DNA from: Pseudomonas sp. A-RE-19
GTDB taxonomy: Bacteria; Pseudomonadota; Gammaproteobacteria; Pseudomonadales; Pseudomonadaceae
Reading direction: 5' to 3'
NCBI RefSeq assembly: GCF_019956555.1
Contig: NZ_JAHBDQ010000072.1
Span: 124,001-188,000, forward strand
DNA length: 64,000 bases
Notes under the pieces: model-generated
Databases searched by the model: none
Told to the model about the DNA's origin: nothing
What the model saw: the letters and a program-made list of their open reading frames with translations, nothing else
Made by a program: the position numbers and the translations under genes
Shown here: in pieces, positions 1 through 8,214 of the stretch
How positions within the stretch are numbered: position 1 is the first letter of the stretch
How the letters are laid out: every line of letters begins with the position of its first letter

Positions 1-567
1 GACGTGATGCTGCCGGACGAAGACGGTTTCAGCCTCTGCCGCTGGATCCGCCAGCACCCGCGCCAGGCTCAAGTGCCGATCATCATGCTCACCGCCAGTT
101 CCGACGAGGCCGACCGCGTCATCGGCCTGGAACTGGGCGCCGACGACTACCTCGGCAAACCCTTCAGTCCCCGTGAATTGCAGGCGCGCATCAAGGCCTT
201 GTTGCGTCGTGCGCAGTTCGGTCATGAGCGTTCCGGCAGCGAAGTGCTGGCCTTCGATGATTGGCGGCTGGACATGGTCAGTCATCGGCTGTTCCACACC
301 GATGGCGAGGAAGTGATTCTCTCCGGTGCCGATTTCGCGCTGCTGAAACTGTTCCTCGATCACCCTCAGGAAATCCTCGACCGCGACACCATCGGCAACG
401 CCACCCGTGGCCGTGACCTGATGCCGCTCGATCGCATCGTCGACATGGCGGTCAGCCGTTTGCGTCAGCGCCTGCGCGACACTGAAAAACCGCCGCGGCT
501 GATCCGTACCGTGCGTGGCAGTGGCTACCAACTGGCAGCCAATGTGGTTGCCGGCAATGGTCTCTGA
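1..567 (+). CDS. gltR: Response regulator GltR (OmpR family), 5' truncated by window edge
   Basis: Response regulator controlling glucose uptake genes. The gene enters the window in mid-receiver: the first codon (GAC of DVMLPDEDGF) is where the phosphoacceptor Asp of OmpR-type receivers sits, and the conserved Lys lies in the later LGKPFSPREL. A winged-helix DNA-binding domain follows (FDDWRLDM... to IRTVRGSGYQL at the C-terminus). The downstream kinase gene overlaps it by 11 bp, so the two are co-translated. Naming as GltR (GltR-2 of P. putida) rests on the adjacent gtrS, gtsABCD, oprB and zwf genes; in Pseudomonas GltR activates glucose transport. The start codon is outside the window. Confidence 0.9.
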   Translation, partial: DVMLPDEDGFSLCRWIRQHPRQAQVPIIMLTASSDEADRVIGLELGADDYLGKPFSPRELQARIKALLRRAQFGHERSGSEVLAFDDWRLDMVSHRLFHTDGEEVILSGADFALLKLFLDHPQEILDRDTIGNATRGRDLMPLDRIVDMAVSRLRQRLRDTEKPPRLIRTVRGSGYQLAANVVAGNGL

Positions 568-2026
568 TTTTCTGCGCAAGTTCGCTGGGCGCGTGCCGGT
601 GCCGCGCTCGCTGCTCGGGCGCATGTTGCTGCTGACCCTGTTGGCGGTGCTGTTCGCCCAGACGCTGTCGAGCGTGATCTGGGTCTCGCAACTGCGTGCC
701 ACACAGCTCGAAGGCCTGGTCACCAGTGCCCGCAGCCTGGCCCATTCGATGACGGCCAGCGTCAGCTATTTCCGCTCGTTGCCGGTGGCGTTTCGACCGC
801 TTGTGCTCGATCAATTGCGCAGCATGGGCGGCACCCGGTTTGTGGTGACCCTCAACGACAGACCCTTGGGCATGGAAGTGCTGCCGATCACCCCGCGCAA
901 AGAAGCGGTGCTCAAAGCGGTGGACGAAGTACTGCGCCAGTCGCTGGGCCAGGACGCTGACATCTCGGTGACGTTCGTCAGCCCCGAAGACCTGCGGATT
1001 TTCAACGGCGGCTTGAAGCTCGATGAGTTGCCGCGTTCCTGGGCGCATTACGCGTTGACCCTGGAACCGGTGAACCCGCCAGTGCTGGTCACGCAAATTC
1101 AAATGGCGCCGGGCGAATGGCTGTACATCGCCTCCCTGTTGCCCGAGCCCTACACCAGTCTTGAAGAACAAGGCCTGCCGGCGCAGCAGGTCTGGTTCAT
1201 CGTGCTCACCAGCGGTTTCCTGCTGCTGTTCATCGGCCTGCTGGTGCACTGGCAGAGCCGACCGCTCAAGCGATTGGCGCGGGCGGCGCGGGACATGTCT
1301 CTGGGTGCCGAAGTCGAACCGGTGGCCGAGGGCGGTGGCAGTGAAGTGGTGGAGGTGGGCCGCGCCTTCAACGCCATGCGCGAGCGCATCAGCCGTTACC
1401 TGACCGAACGCAGTCAGTTGTTCAGCGCGATTTCCCATGACTTGCGCACGCCGATCACCCGGCTGCGCCTGCGGGTCGAATTGCTTGAAGACGAAAAGCT
1501 GCAAGCCAAGTTCGGTCGCGATCTGGATGAGTTGGAGCTGCTGGTCAAGGGCGCGCTGCAATGCGTGAAAGACACCGACATCCACGAAAACATCGAGCCG
1601 GTGGACCTCAATCATGTGCTCGACTGCCTGGTGGAACCGTATCTGGCGCCCAACGGTAATGGCCGCGTGACCCAGCAGGGGCGGGCGTTGGCGCCGTATC
1701 CCGGCAAGCCGTTGGCGCTCAAGCGGTGCATCGGCAACCTGATCGACAATGCCTTGAAGTATGGGCAGAACGCGCACCTGCACATCGATGACGACGAGAG
1801 CGCGTTTGTCCTGCATGTCGACGATGAAGGGCCGGGCGTGCCGGAGCAGCGGCTGGAGCAGGTGTTCGAGCCGCACTTTCGCTTGGCCGGGCAGCAACAG
1901 GGTTATGGCTTGGGGCTGGGGATCGCGCGCAATATTGCCCACAGCCATGGCGGCGAAGTCAGCCTGCAAAACCTGCGTGAAGGCGGGTTGCGGGTGACAC
2001 TGCAGTTGCCGCGTAGTGTTGATTAG
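557..2026 (+). CDS. gtrS: Sensor histidine kinase GtrS
   Basis: Membrane histidine kinase partner of GltR; the family senses glucose-derived acids such as 2-ketogluconate. The 489-aa protein has TM1 near residues 20-42, a periplasmic sensor region, TM2 (WFIVLTSGFLLLFIGLLVHW), HAMP, an H-box (SAISHDLRTPITRL), an N-box (LIDNALKYG) and G-boxes (DEGPGVP, GYGLGLGIA). I chose ATG 557 (MVSDFLRKFAGR) over an in-frame ATG at 515, because 515 would give a 53-bp overlap with gltR and an atypical N-terminus. The 11-bp overlap with gltR points to translational coupling. Naming is by domain plus locus. Confidence 0.9.
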   Translation: MVSDFLRKFAGRVPVPRSLLGRMLLLTLLAVLFAQTLSSVIWVSQLRATQLEGLVTSARSLAHSMTASVSYFRSLPVAFRPLVLDQLRSMGGTRFVVTLNDRPLGMEVLPITPRKEAVLKAVDEVLRQSLGQDADISVTFVSPEDLRIFNGGLKLDELPRSWAHYALTLEPVNPPVLVTQIQMAPGEWLYIASLLPEPYTSLEEQGLPAQQVWFIVLTSGFLLLFIGLLVHWQSRPLKRLARAARDMSLGAEVEPVAEGGGSEVVEVGRAFNAMRERISRYLTERSQLFSAISHDLRTPITRLRLRVELLEDEKLQAKFGRDLDELELLVKGALQCVKDTDIHENIEPVDLNHVLDCLVEPYLAPNGNGRVTQQGRALAPYPGKPLALKRCIGNLIDNALKYGQNAHLHIDDDESAFVLHVDDEGPGVPEQRLEQVFEPHFRLAGQQQGYGLGLGIARNIAHSHGGEVSLQNLREGGLRVTLQLPRSVD

Positions 2027-2045
2027 CGGCACCGCGTTATCGTTC

Positions 2046-2120
2046 ATCGCGAGCAGGCTCGCTCCCACAGGGATTCTGAGTCGTACACAAATCCGCTGTG
2101 GGAGCGAGCCTGCTCGCGAT
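2046..2120. repeat. REP doublet (REPIN-like), family A
   Basis: Two copies of the core GTGGGAGCGAGCCTGCTCGC face each other as an inverted pair, typical of Pseudomonas REP doublets. It lies between gtrS and the AGE isomerase gene. Confidence 0.85.
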
Positions 2121-2166
2121 GGCGTCAGAAGACCCAACACATCCCTCAAGGAAAATGTCACAACTC

Positions 2167-2221
2167 GGTGACATAACTCGCCCCCTTCGTTACCTGCCCG
2201 CCATCGCCCGTTGTTTAGACT
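2167..2221 (+). promoter_or_regulatory. Putative GltR-type activator site and promoter before the AGE isomerase
   Basis: GGTGACAT at 2167 and CCTTCGTTACCTGC at 2184 precede TAGACT (-10-like) at 2216. The same two blocks with the same 17- and 32-bp offsets occur before gtsA (3521, 3538, 3570). The -35 region has no good sigma70 hexamer, which fits an activator-dependent promoter. Assignment to GltR is inference from the locus. Confidence 0.55.
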
Positions 2222-2233
2222 GCTCCCAGTCAT

Positions 2234-2241
2234 AACAACAA
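2234..2241 (+). promoter_or_regulatory. Hfq/Crc (CA) motif in the leader of the AGE isomerase gene
   Basis: AACAACAA matches the AAnAAnAA catabolite-repression motif bound by Hfq with Crc in Pseudomonas. It lies 14 nt upstream of the ATG at 2255, overlapping the ribosome-binding region. Confidence 0.55.
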
Positions 2242-2254
2242 AAAAGGTATTCCC

Positions 2255-3514
2255 ATGGACACCTTCCAACCCGCCTTCAGCAGTTGGCTGAACGCGCCTG
2301 CCCATCAGCAATGGCTCGCCGCCGAAGGCCTGCGCCTGCTGGCGTTTGCCAAGGCTTCAAAGGTTGCCGAAGGCTTCGGCAACCTTGATGAAAAGGGTCG
2401 CCTGCCGGCCAACGCGCAAGCCGAAACCATGAACACCGCGCGCATGACCCACAGCTTCGCCATGGCCCACATCCAGGGCCTGCCGGGTTTCGCCGAGCTG
2501 GTGGATCACGGCATCCAGGCCCTCAGTGGGCCGCTACGTGACGCCGAACACGGTGGCTGGTTCGCCACGCCCGAACACTGCGACGGCAATACCGGCAAAG
2601 CCGCTTATCTGCATGCCTTCGTGGCGTTGGCCGCGAGTTCTGCGGTGGTCGCTCAGTGCCCCGGTGCACAAGCCTTGCTCGACGATGCGATCCATATTAT
2701 CGACACGCATTTCTGGTGCGAGGAGGAGGGCGCCATGCGCGAATCCTTCAACCGCGACTTCAGTTGCGAGGAAGCCTATCGCGGCGCCAACAGCAACATG
2801 CACGCCACCGAAGCCTTCCTCGCCCTGGCCGATGTCACCGAAGACAACCGCTGGCTGATTCGCGCCCAGCGCATCGTCGAGCGCGTCATTCACGATCACG
2901 CCGCGGCCAACGATTACCTGGTGGTCGAGCATTTCGACCGCGACTGGCAGCCGCTACGCGACTACAACCACGACAACCCGGCTGACGGGTTCCGCCCTTA
3001 TGGCACTACGCCGGGCCATGGTTTCGAATGGGCGCGGCTGTTGCTGCATCTCGAAGCAGCGCGGGTGCAGGCCGGCATGCTCACGCCGGGCTGGCTCGCG
3101 ACGGATGCGCAAAAACTGTTCGACCACAATTGCCGTCACGGCTGGGACGTCGACGGTGCACCGGGCATTGTCTACACCCTCGACTGGGATAATCGCGCGG
3201 TGGTTCGCCATCGCTTGCACTGGACCCATGCCGAAGCCAGCGCCGCCGCCAGTGCGCTGCTCAAGCGCACCGGTGATGAGCAATACGAGCGCTGGTACCG
3301 ACTGTTCTGGGAATTTTGTGACAGTCATTTCATTGACCGCTGCGATGGCAGCTGGCATCACGAGCTCGATCCGCTGAACCGTCCGAGCGCCGACATCTGG
3401 GCCGGCAAACCCGACCTTTATCACGCCTGGCAAGCCGTATTGATCCCGCGCCTGCCGCTGGCGCCGAGCATGGCCAGTGCGCTGGCGCAGTTGTCCCAGA
3501 GCGCTGCTGTGTAA
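2255..3514 (+). CDS. AGE-family aldose-ketose isomerase/2-epimerase
   Basis: Member of the N-acylglucosamine 2-epimerase superfamily (alpha6/alpha6 barrel), 419 aa and cytoplasmic. Family members interconvert aldoses and ketoses (mannose/fructose isomerases, YihS-like) or epimerise at C2. Family-typical features are the N-terminal RMTHSFAMAH segment (residues 65-74), repeated Trp/His/Glu-rich helices and the C-terminal WAGKPDLYHAWQA. It sits between gtrS and gtsA and shares with gtsA a promoter element and a CA motif, so it is probably co-regulated with glucose import. A mannose/fructose or other hexose isomerase role is inferred; the substrate cannot be read from sequence. Confidence 0.85.
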   Translation: MDTFQPAFSSWLNAPAHQQWLAAEGLRLLAFAKASKVAEGFGNLDEKGRLPANAQAETMNTARMTHSFAMAHIQGLPGFAELVDHGIQALSGPLRDAEHGGWFATPEHCDGNTGKAAYLHAFVALAASSAVVAQCPGAQALLDDAIHIIDTHFWCEEEGAMRESFNRDFSCEEAYRGANSNMHATEAFLALADVTEDNRWLIRAQRIVERVIHDHAAANDYLVVEHFDRDWQPLRDYNHDNPADGFRPYGTTPGHGFEWARLLLHLEAARVQAGMLTPGWLATDAQKLFDHNCRHGWDVDGAPGIVYTLDWDNRAVVRHRLHWTHAEASAAASALLKRTGDEQYERWYRLFWEFCDSHFIDRCDGSWHHELDPLNRPSADIWAGKPDLYHAWQAVLIPRLPLAPSMASALAQLSQSAAV

Positions 3515-3520
3515 CCATGT

Positions 3521-3575
3521 GGTGACATTCGCGCGTCCCTTCGTTACCTGCGAAGGGGCGTCCCCTGTTTAGAAT
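3521..3575 (+). promoter_or_regulatory. Putative GltR-type activator site and promoter of gtsABCD
   Basis: GGTGACAT at 3521, CCTTCGTTACCTGC at 3538 and TAGAAT at 3570. The order and spacing are the same as at 2167-2221. The -10 is good and the -35 poor. Confidence 0.6.
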
Positions 3576-3608
3576 CCTATGCAGCGCAAGCACCAGACTT
3601 GCATGCAT

Positions 3609-3616
3609 AACAACAA
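3609..3616 (+). promoter_or_regulatory. Hfq/Crc (CA) motif in the gtsA leader
   Basis: AACAACAA (AAnAAnAA) lies 16 nt upstream of the gtsA ATG. The surrounding leader (cataacaacaaRaaaggta) is nearly identical to that of the AGE isomerase gene at 2231-2248. Confidence 0.6.
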
Positions 3617-3631
3617 GAAAGGTACTACTAG

Positions 3632-4939
3632 ATGAATGCGATTTCTCGCCTCGCTACTGTCATTTCTCTCGCTTCACTGCTTCCCGTTGCTGCATTCCCG
3701 CTCAGTGCACTTGCCGCCGATGCCAAAGGTTCGGTTGAGGTCGTTCACTGGTGGACGTCTGGTGGTGAAAAAGCAGCAGTCGATGTACTCAAGGCCCAAG
3801 TCGAAAAAGACGGCTTCACCTGGAAAGACGGCGCAGTCGCCGGCGGTGGCGGTGCCACGGCCATGACCGTACTCAAAAGCCGCGCCGTAGCCGGTAACCC
3901 GCCAGGCGTTGCCCAGATCAAGGGTCCCGACATCCAGGAGTGGGGCAGCACTGGCTTGCTCAGCACCGACACCCTTAAAGACGTTTCCAAGTCCGAAGGC
4001 TGGGATAACCTGCTGATCAAGAAAGTCTCCGACACCGTGAAATACGAAGGCGATTACGTCGCCGTGCCGGTGAACATTCACCGCGTCAACTGGCTGTGGA
4101 TCAACCCGGAAGTCTTCAAGAAAGCCGGGATCGAAAAAGCGCCGACCACCCTCGAAGAATTCTATGCCGCTGGCGACAAGCTCAAAGCCGCCGGCTTCAT
4201 CGCGCTCGCTCACGGCGGCCAGCCTTGGCAGGACAGCACCGTGTTTGAAGACGTGGTGCTCTCGGTCATGGGCGCCGACGGTTACAAGAAAGCGCTGGTC
4301 GACCTGGACCAGAAAACCCTCTCGGGGCCGCAGATGGCCAAGGCCTTCACCGAGCTGAAAAAAGTCACTGGCTACATGGACCCGAACCGCGCCGGTCGTG
4401 ACTGGAACATCGCCGCCGCCGACGTCATCAATGGCAAGGCCGGCATGCAGATGATGGGCGACTGGGCCAAGAGCGAATGGACTGCCGCCAAGAAAGTCGC
4501 CGGCAAGGACTATCAGTGCGTGCCGTTCCCGGGCACCGAAAAGGCCTTTACCTACAACATCGACTCGCTGGCCGTGTTCAAGCTCAAGGCTGATCGCAAA
4601 GGCGACATCGCCGCCCAACAAGATCTGGCCAAGGTTGCTTTGGGCAAAGACTTCCAGAAAGTCTTCAGCATCAACAAAGGCTCGATCCCGGTGCGTACCG
4701 ACATGCTTAACGACATGAGCGCACTGGGCTTCGATTCCTGTGCCCAATCGGCGGCCAAGGATTTCCTGGCGGACGAGAAGACTGGCGGCCTGCAACCGAG
4801 CATGGCGCACAACATGGCCACTTCCCTGGCCGTGCAGGGCGCAATTTTCGATGTGGTCACCAACTTCATGAACGACAAGGATGCTGACCCGGCCAAGGCC
4901 AGCGCGCAACTGGCATCGGCTGTCAAAGCCGCCCAGTAA
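3632..4939 (+). CDS. gtsA: Glucose ABC transporter substrate-binding protein GtsA
   Basis: Periplasmic solute-binding protein of family 1 that delivers glucose (and related sugars) to GtsBC. It is 435 aa with a Sec signal peptide (hydrophobic core ATVISLASLLPVAAFPLSALA, predicted cleavage before ADAKG near residue 29). The mature protein begins with VEVVHWWTSGGEKAA, typical of sugar-binding clusters, and has the usual length. It is the first gene of gtsABCD, but a REP doublet separates it from gtsB, so transcript levels of gtsA and gtsBCD may differ. A predicted activator-dependent promoter and a CA motif precede it. Confidence 0.93.
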   Translation: MNAISRLATVISLASLLPVAAFPLSALAADAKGSVEVVHWWTSGGEKAAVDVLKAQVEKDGFTWKDGAVAGGGGATAMTVLKSRAVAGNPPGVAQIKGPDIQEWGSTGLLSTDTLKDVSKSEGWDNLLIKKVSDTVKYEGDYVAVPVNIHRVNWLWINPEVFKKAGIEKAPTTLEEFYAAGDKLKAAGFIALAHGGQPWQDSTVFEDVVLSVMGADGYKKALVDLDQKTLSGPQMAKAFTELKKVTGYMDPNRAGRDWNIAAADVINGKAGMQMMGDWAKSEWTAAKKVAGKDYQCVPFPGTEKAFTYNIDSLAVFKLKADRKGDIAAQQDLAKVALGKDFQKVFSINKGSIPVRTDMLNDMSALGFDSCAQSAAKDFLADEKTGGLQPSMAHNMATSLAVQGAIFDVVTNFMNDKDADPAKASAQLASAVKAAQ

Positions 4940-4969
4940 CTCCTGACACGTATCCGAGAGCGTTCCCCT

Positions 4970-5061
4970 TGTAGGAGCGAGGCTTGCCCGCGAAAGCAGT
5001 CTGACATTCAACACATTTGTCACTCGTTACACCGCCTTCGCGGGCAAGCCTCGCTCCTACA
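4970..5061. repeat. REP doublet, family A variant (inside the gts operon)
   Basis: Inverted copies of GTAGGAGCGAGGCTTGCCCG lie between gtsA and gtsB. REP hairpins at this position often stabilise upstream mRNA; that role here is inference. Confidence 0.85.
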
Positions 5062-5105
5062 AAGGATCGCTCTGTGATTCTCACTTTTTTACCTGGATTA
5101 TCCCG

Positions 5106-6014
5106 ATGAGCTCTGTGGCGGTTTTCAGCAAAGCCTCACCGTTCGACGCACTGCAGCGCTGGCTCCCCAAGCTGGTTTTGGCGCCAAGCATGCTGATCGT
5201 CCTGGTTGGTTTTTACGGTTACATCATCTGGACATTCGTACTGTCCTTCACCAATTCCAGCTTCATGCCGAGCTACAAGTGGGTCGGCCTGCAGCAATAC
5301 ATTCGCTTGCTGGACAACGATCGCTGGTGGGTCGCGAGCAAAAACCTCGCGGTGTTCGGCGGCATGTTCATCGGCATCAGCCTGGTGCTGGGCGTGTTCC
5401 TCGCGGTGCTGCTGGATCAGCGCATTCGCAAGGAAGGCTTCATTCGCACCGTTTACCTGTACCCGATGGCGCTCTCGATGATCGTCACCGGTACCGCGTG
5501 GAAATGGCTGCTCAACCCAGGGCTGGGTCTGGACAAGATGCTGCGAGACTGGGGCTGGGAAGGTTTCCGTCTCGACTGGCTGGTGGATCAGGATCGCGTG
5601 GTGTATTGCCTGGTGATCGCCGCCGTGTGGCAAGCCTCCGGATTTGTGATGGCGATGTTTCTGGCCGGCCTGCGTGGTGTCGATCAATCGATCATCCGTG
5701 CGGCGCAAGTCGACGGCGCGAGCCTGCCGACCATCTACCTGAAGATCGTGTTGCCGAGCCTGCGCCCGGTGTTCTTCAGCGCCTTCATGATCCTCGCGCA
5801 CATCGCGATCAAGAGCTTCGACCTGGTGGCGGCGATGACCGCGGGTGGTCCGGGCTATTCATCCGACCTGCCGGCGATGTTCATGTATTCCTTCACTTTC
5901 AGCCGTGGCCAGATGGGCATTGGTTCGGCGAGCGCCATGATGATGCTCGGCGCGATCCTGGCGATTCTGGTGCCGTACCTGTACTCCGAATTGCGAGGCA
6001 AACGCCATGAGTAA
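5106..6014 (+). CDS. gtsB: Glucose ABC transporter permease GtsB
   Basis: Inner-membrane permease of the MalF/UgpA type, 302 aa with about six TM segments (first near residues 25-50, LVLAPSMLIVLVGFYGYIIW). The EAA-like loop that contacts the ATPase is AAQVDGASLPTIYLKIVLP. It forms a heterodimer with GtsC. Its stop overlaps the gtsC start by 8 bp, so the two are translationally coupled. Confidence 0.93.
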   Translation: MSSVAVFSKASPFDALQRWLPKLVLAPSMLIVLVGFYGYIIWTFVLSFTNSSFMPSYKWVGLQQYIRLLDNDRWWVASKNLAVFGGMFIGISLVLGVFLAVLLDQRIRKEGFIRTVYLYPMALSMIVTGTAWKWLLNPGLGLDKMLRDWGWEGFRLDWLVDQDRVVYCLVIAAVWQASGFVMAMFLAGLRGVDQSIIRAAQVDGASLPTIYLKIVLPSLRPVFFSAFMILAHIAIKSFDLVAAMTAGGPGYSSDLPAMFMYSFTFSRGQMGIGSASAMMMLGAILAILVPYLYSELRGKRHE

Positions 6015-6852
6015 TCAACTTGGCAAATCGGGCATCAGCTTCAGCCGCATCGCGATTTACGCAACCTTGTTGCTGGCTGCAGCGGTCTATTTGATCCCGC
6101 TGGTGGTGATGCTGCTGACCAGTTTCAAATCCCCGGAAGACATCCGCACCGGCAACCTGCTGAGCTGGCCGCAAGTGATTGATGGCATCGGCTGGATCAA
6201 GGCCTGGGATGTCGTAGGCGGTTACTTCTGGAACTCGGTGAAAATCACCGTGCCAGCGGTTTTGATTTCTACGTTTATTGGTGCGATGAATGGCTACGTG
6301 TTGTCGATGTGGCGCTTCCGCGGCTCGCAGTTGTTCTTCGGTCTGTTGTTGTTCGGCTGCTTCCTGCCGTTCCAGACCGTGCTGCTGCCAGCCTCGTTCA
6401 CTGTCGGCAAACTCGGCCTGGCCAACACCACCACCGGTCTGGTGCTGGTGCACATCGTCTACGGCCTGGCGTTCACCACACTGTTCTTCCGCAACTACTA
6501 CGTGAGCATTCCGGATGCGCTGGTCAAGGCGGCGCGGCTGGATGGCGCGGGCTTCTTCACGATTTTCTGGAAGATCCTGCTGCCGATGTCGATCCCGATC
6601 GTGATGGTCTGCCTGATCTGGCAGTTCACGCAAATCTGGAATGACTTCCTGTTCGGCGTGGTCTTCGCCAGTGGCGATGCCCAGCCGATTACCGTGGCCC
6701 TGAACAACCTGGTCAACACCAGCACCGGGGCCAAGGAATACAACGTTGATATGGCCGCCGCGATGATCGCCGGGCTGCCGACACTGCTGGTCTACATATT
6801 CGCTGGCAAGTATTTCCTGCGTGGGCTGACGTCCGGCGCGGTCAAGGGGTAG
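6007..6852 (+). CDS. gtsC: Glucose ABC transporter permease GtsC
   Basis: Second permease of the MalG/UgpE type, 281 aa with six predicted TM helices and the EAA loop KAARLDGAGFFTIFWKILLP. It overlaps gtsB by 8 bp and is followed three bases later by gtsD, so gtsBCD is one translation-coupled unit. Confidence 0.93.
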   Translation: MSNQLGKSGISFSRIAIYATLLLAAAVYLIPLVVMLLTSFKSPEDIRTGNLLSWPQVIDGIGWIKAWDVVGGYFWNSVKITVPAVLISTFIGAMNGYVLSMWRFRGSQLFFGLLLFGCFLPFQTVLLPASFTVGKLGLANTTTGLVLVHIVYGLAFTTLFFRNYYVSIPDALVKAARLDGAGFFTIFWKILLPMSIPIVMVCLIWQFTQIWNDFLFGVVFASGDAQPITVALNNLVNTSTGAKEYNVDMAAAMIAGLPTLLVYIFAGKYFLRGLTSGAVKG

Positions 6853-6855
6853 AAC

Positions 6856-8016
6856 ATGGCAACTCTCGAATTACGCAACGTCAATAAAACCTACGGCGCC
6901 GGTTTGCCGGACACCCTGAAAAACATCGAACTGAAGATCGATGACGGTGAGTTCCTGATCCTGGTCGGCCCGTCGGGCTGCGGCAAATCCACGTTGATGA
7001 ACTGCATCGCGGGTCTGGAAAACATCAGCGGCGGGGCGATCCTGGTGGACGACGCCGACATCAGCGGCATGAGCCCGAAAGATCGTGACATCGCCATGGT
7101 GTTCCAGTCCTACGCGCTGTACCCGACCATGAGCGTGCGCGACAACATCGCGTTCGGCCTGAAAATTCGCAAAATGCCCACCGCCGAAATCGACGAAGAA
7201 GTCGCTCGCGTGGCCAAGCTGCTGCAAATCGAACACCTGCTCAGCCGCAAACCCGGCCAACTCTCCGGTGGTCAGCAACAGCGCGTGGCGATGGGCCGGG
7301 CGCTGGCGCGGCGGCCGAAGATCTACCTGTTCGATGAACCGCTGTCCAACCTCGACGCCAAGCTGCGGGTCGAGATGCGCACCGAAATGAAACTGATGCA
7401 CCAGCGCCTGAAAACCACCACGGTCTACGTGACTCACGACCAGATCGAAGCCATGACCCTGGGCGACAAAGTGGCGGTGATGAAGGACGGGATCATTCAG
7501 CAGTTCGGCACGCCGAAAGACATCTACAACAACCCGGCCAACCTGTTCGTGGCGAGCTTCATCGGTTCGCCGCCGATGAACTTCATCCCCCTGCGTCTGC
7601 AACGCAAGGACGGTCGTCTGGTGGCACTGCTCGACAGTGGTCAGGCGCGCTGCGAATTGCCGCTGGGCATGCAGGACGCCGGGCTCGAAGACCGCGAAGT
7701 GATCCTCGGCATGCGCCCGGAGCAGATCGTGCTGGCGAACGGCGAGCCGAACGGTTTGCCGACCATTCGCGCCGAAGTGCAGGTCACCGAACCGACCGGT
7801 CCCGACACTCTGGTATTCGTCAACCTCAACGACACCAAAGTCTGCTGCCGCTTGGCACCGGACGTTGCGCCGGCCGTGGGCGAAACCCTGACCCTGCAAT
7901 TCGATCCATCGAAAGTGCTGCTGTTCGATGCCAAGACCGGTGAGCGTCTGGGGGTAGCGGGCCAGCCAAAGACCGAGGCCCACAGCGCCAACGTGGCGCA
8001 GTTCAAAGGCCGCTGA
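6856..8016 (+). CDS. gtsD: Glucose ABC transporter ATP-binding protein GtsD
   Basis: ATPase of the MalK/UgpC type, 386 aa, driving GtsABC import. It shows Walker A GPSGCGKST (residues 38-46), a Q-loop (MVFQSYALYP), signature LSGGQQQR (136-143), Walker B IYLFDEP (156-162), the D-loop SNLD and the switch VTHD. The C-terminal part (about 235-386) is the regulatory OB-fold domain of MalK-type ATPases. All catalytic motifs are intact. Confidence 0.94.
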   Translation: MATLELRNVNKTYGAGLPDTLKNIELKIDDGEFLILVGPSGCGKSTLMNCIAGLENISGGAILVDDADISGMSPKDRDIAMVFQSYALYPTMSVRDNIAFGLKIRKMPTAEIDEEVARVAKLLQIEHLLSRKPGQLSGGQQQRVAMGRALARRPKIYLFDEPLSNLDAKLRVEMRTEMKLMHQRLKTTTVYVTHDQIEAMTLGDKVAVMKDGIIQQFGTPKDIYNNPANLFVASFIGSPPMNFIPLRLQRKDGRLVALLDSGQARCELPLGMQDAGLEDREVILGMRPEQIVLANGEPNGLPTIRAEVQVTEPTGPDTLVFVNLNDTKVCCRLAPDVAPAVGETLTLQFDPSKVLLFDAKTGERLGVAGQPKTEAHSANVAQFKGR

Positions 8017-8027
8017 AGATCAAAAAA

Positions 8028-8117
8028 TGTGGGAGCGAGCCTGCTCGCGATGACGGACTGACATTCAACATCGATGTCGACCGATACACCGCTATCGCGA
8101 GCAGGCTCGCTCCCACA
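8028..8117. repeat. REP doublet, family A (between gtsD and oprB)
   Basis: Inverted pair of GTGGGAGCGAGCCTGCTCGC just after the gtsD stop. Confidence 0.85.
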
Positions 8118-8186
8118 GGGGGAATCCGTGGCGTCCGGACTGTCGTGCGTCGCAATCGATGTAAACCGCGTTAGATAAAAACAGTT

Positions 8187-8197
8187 AATAACAATAA
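8187..8197 (+). promoter_or_regulatory. Hfq/Crc (CA) motif in the oprB leader
   Basis: AATAACAATAA contains AAnAAnAA, 18-28 nt upstream of the oprB ATG. It is consistent with the CA motifs at gtsA and zwf. Confidence 0.45.
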
Positions 8198-8214
8198 AGA
8201 CGAGGATGTAGGGA

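Noticed and set aside
452..2311. 619-codon minus-strand frame opposite gltR/gtrS
   Set aside because: Composition is Arg/Gln/His-rich with no domain, and the opposite strand holds clear two-component genes. It is a GC-skew shadow.
3674..5023. 449-codon minus-strand frame opposite gtsA
   Set aside because: Shadow of gtsA; no start signal and no family.
6871..7983. 370-codon minus-strand frame opposite gtsD
   Set aside because: Shadow of an ABC ATPase with all motifs intact on the plus strand.
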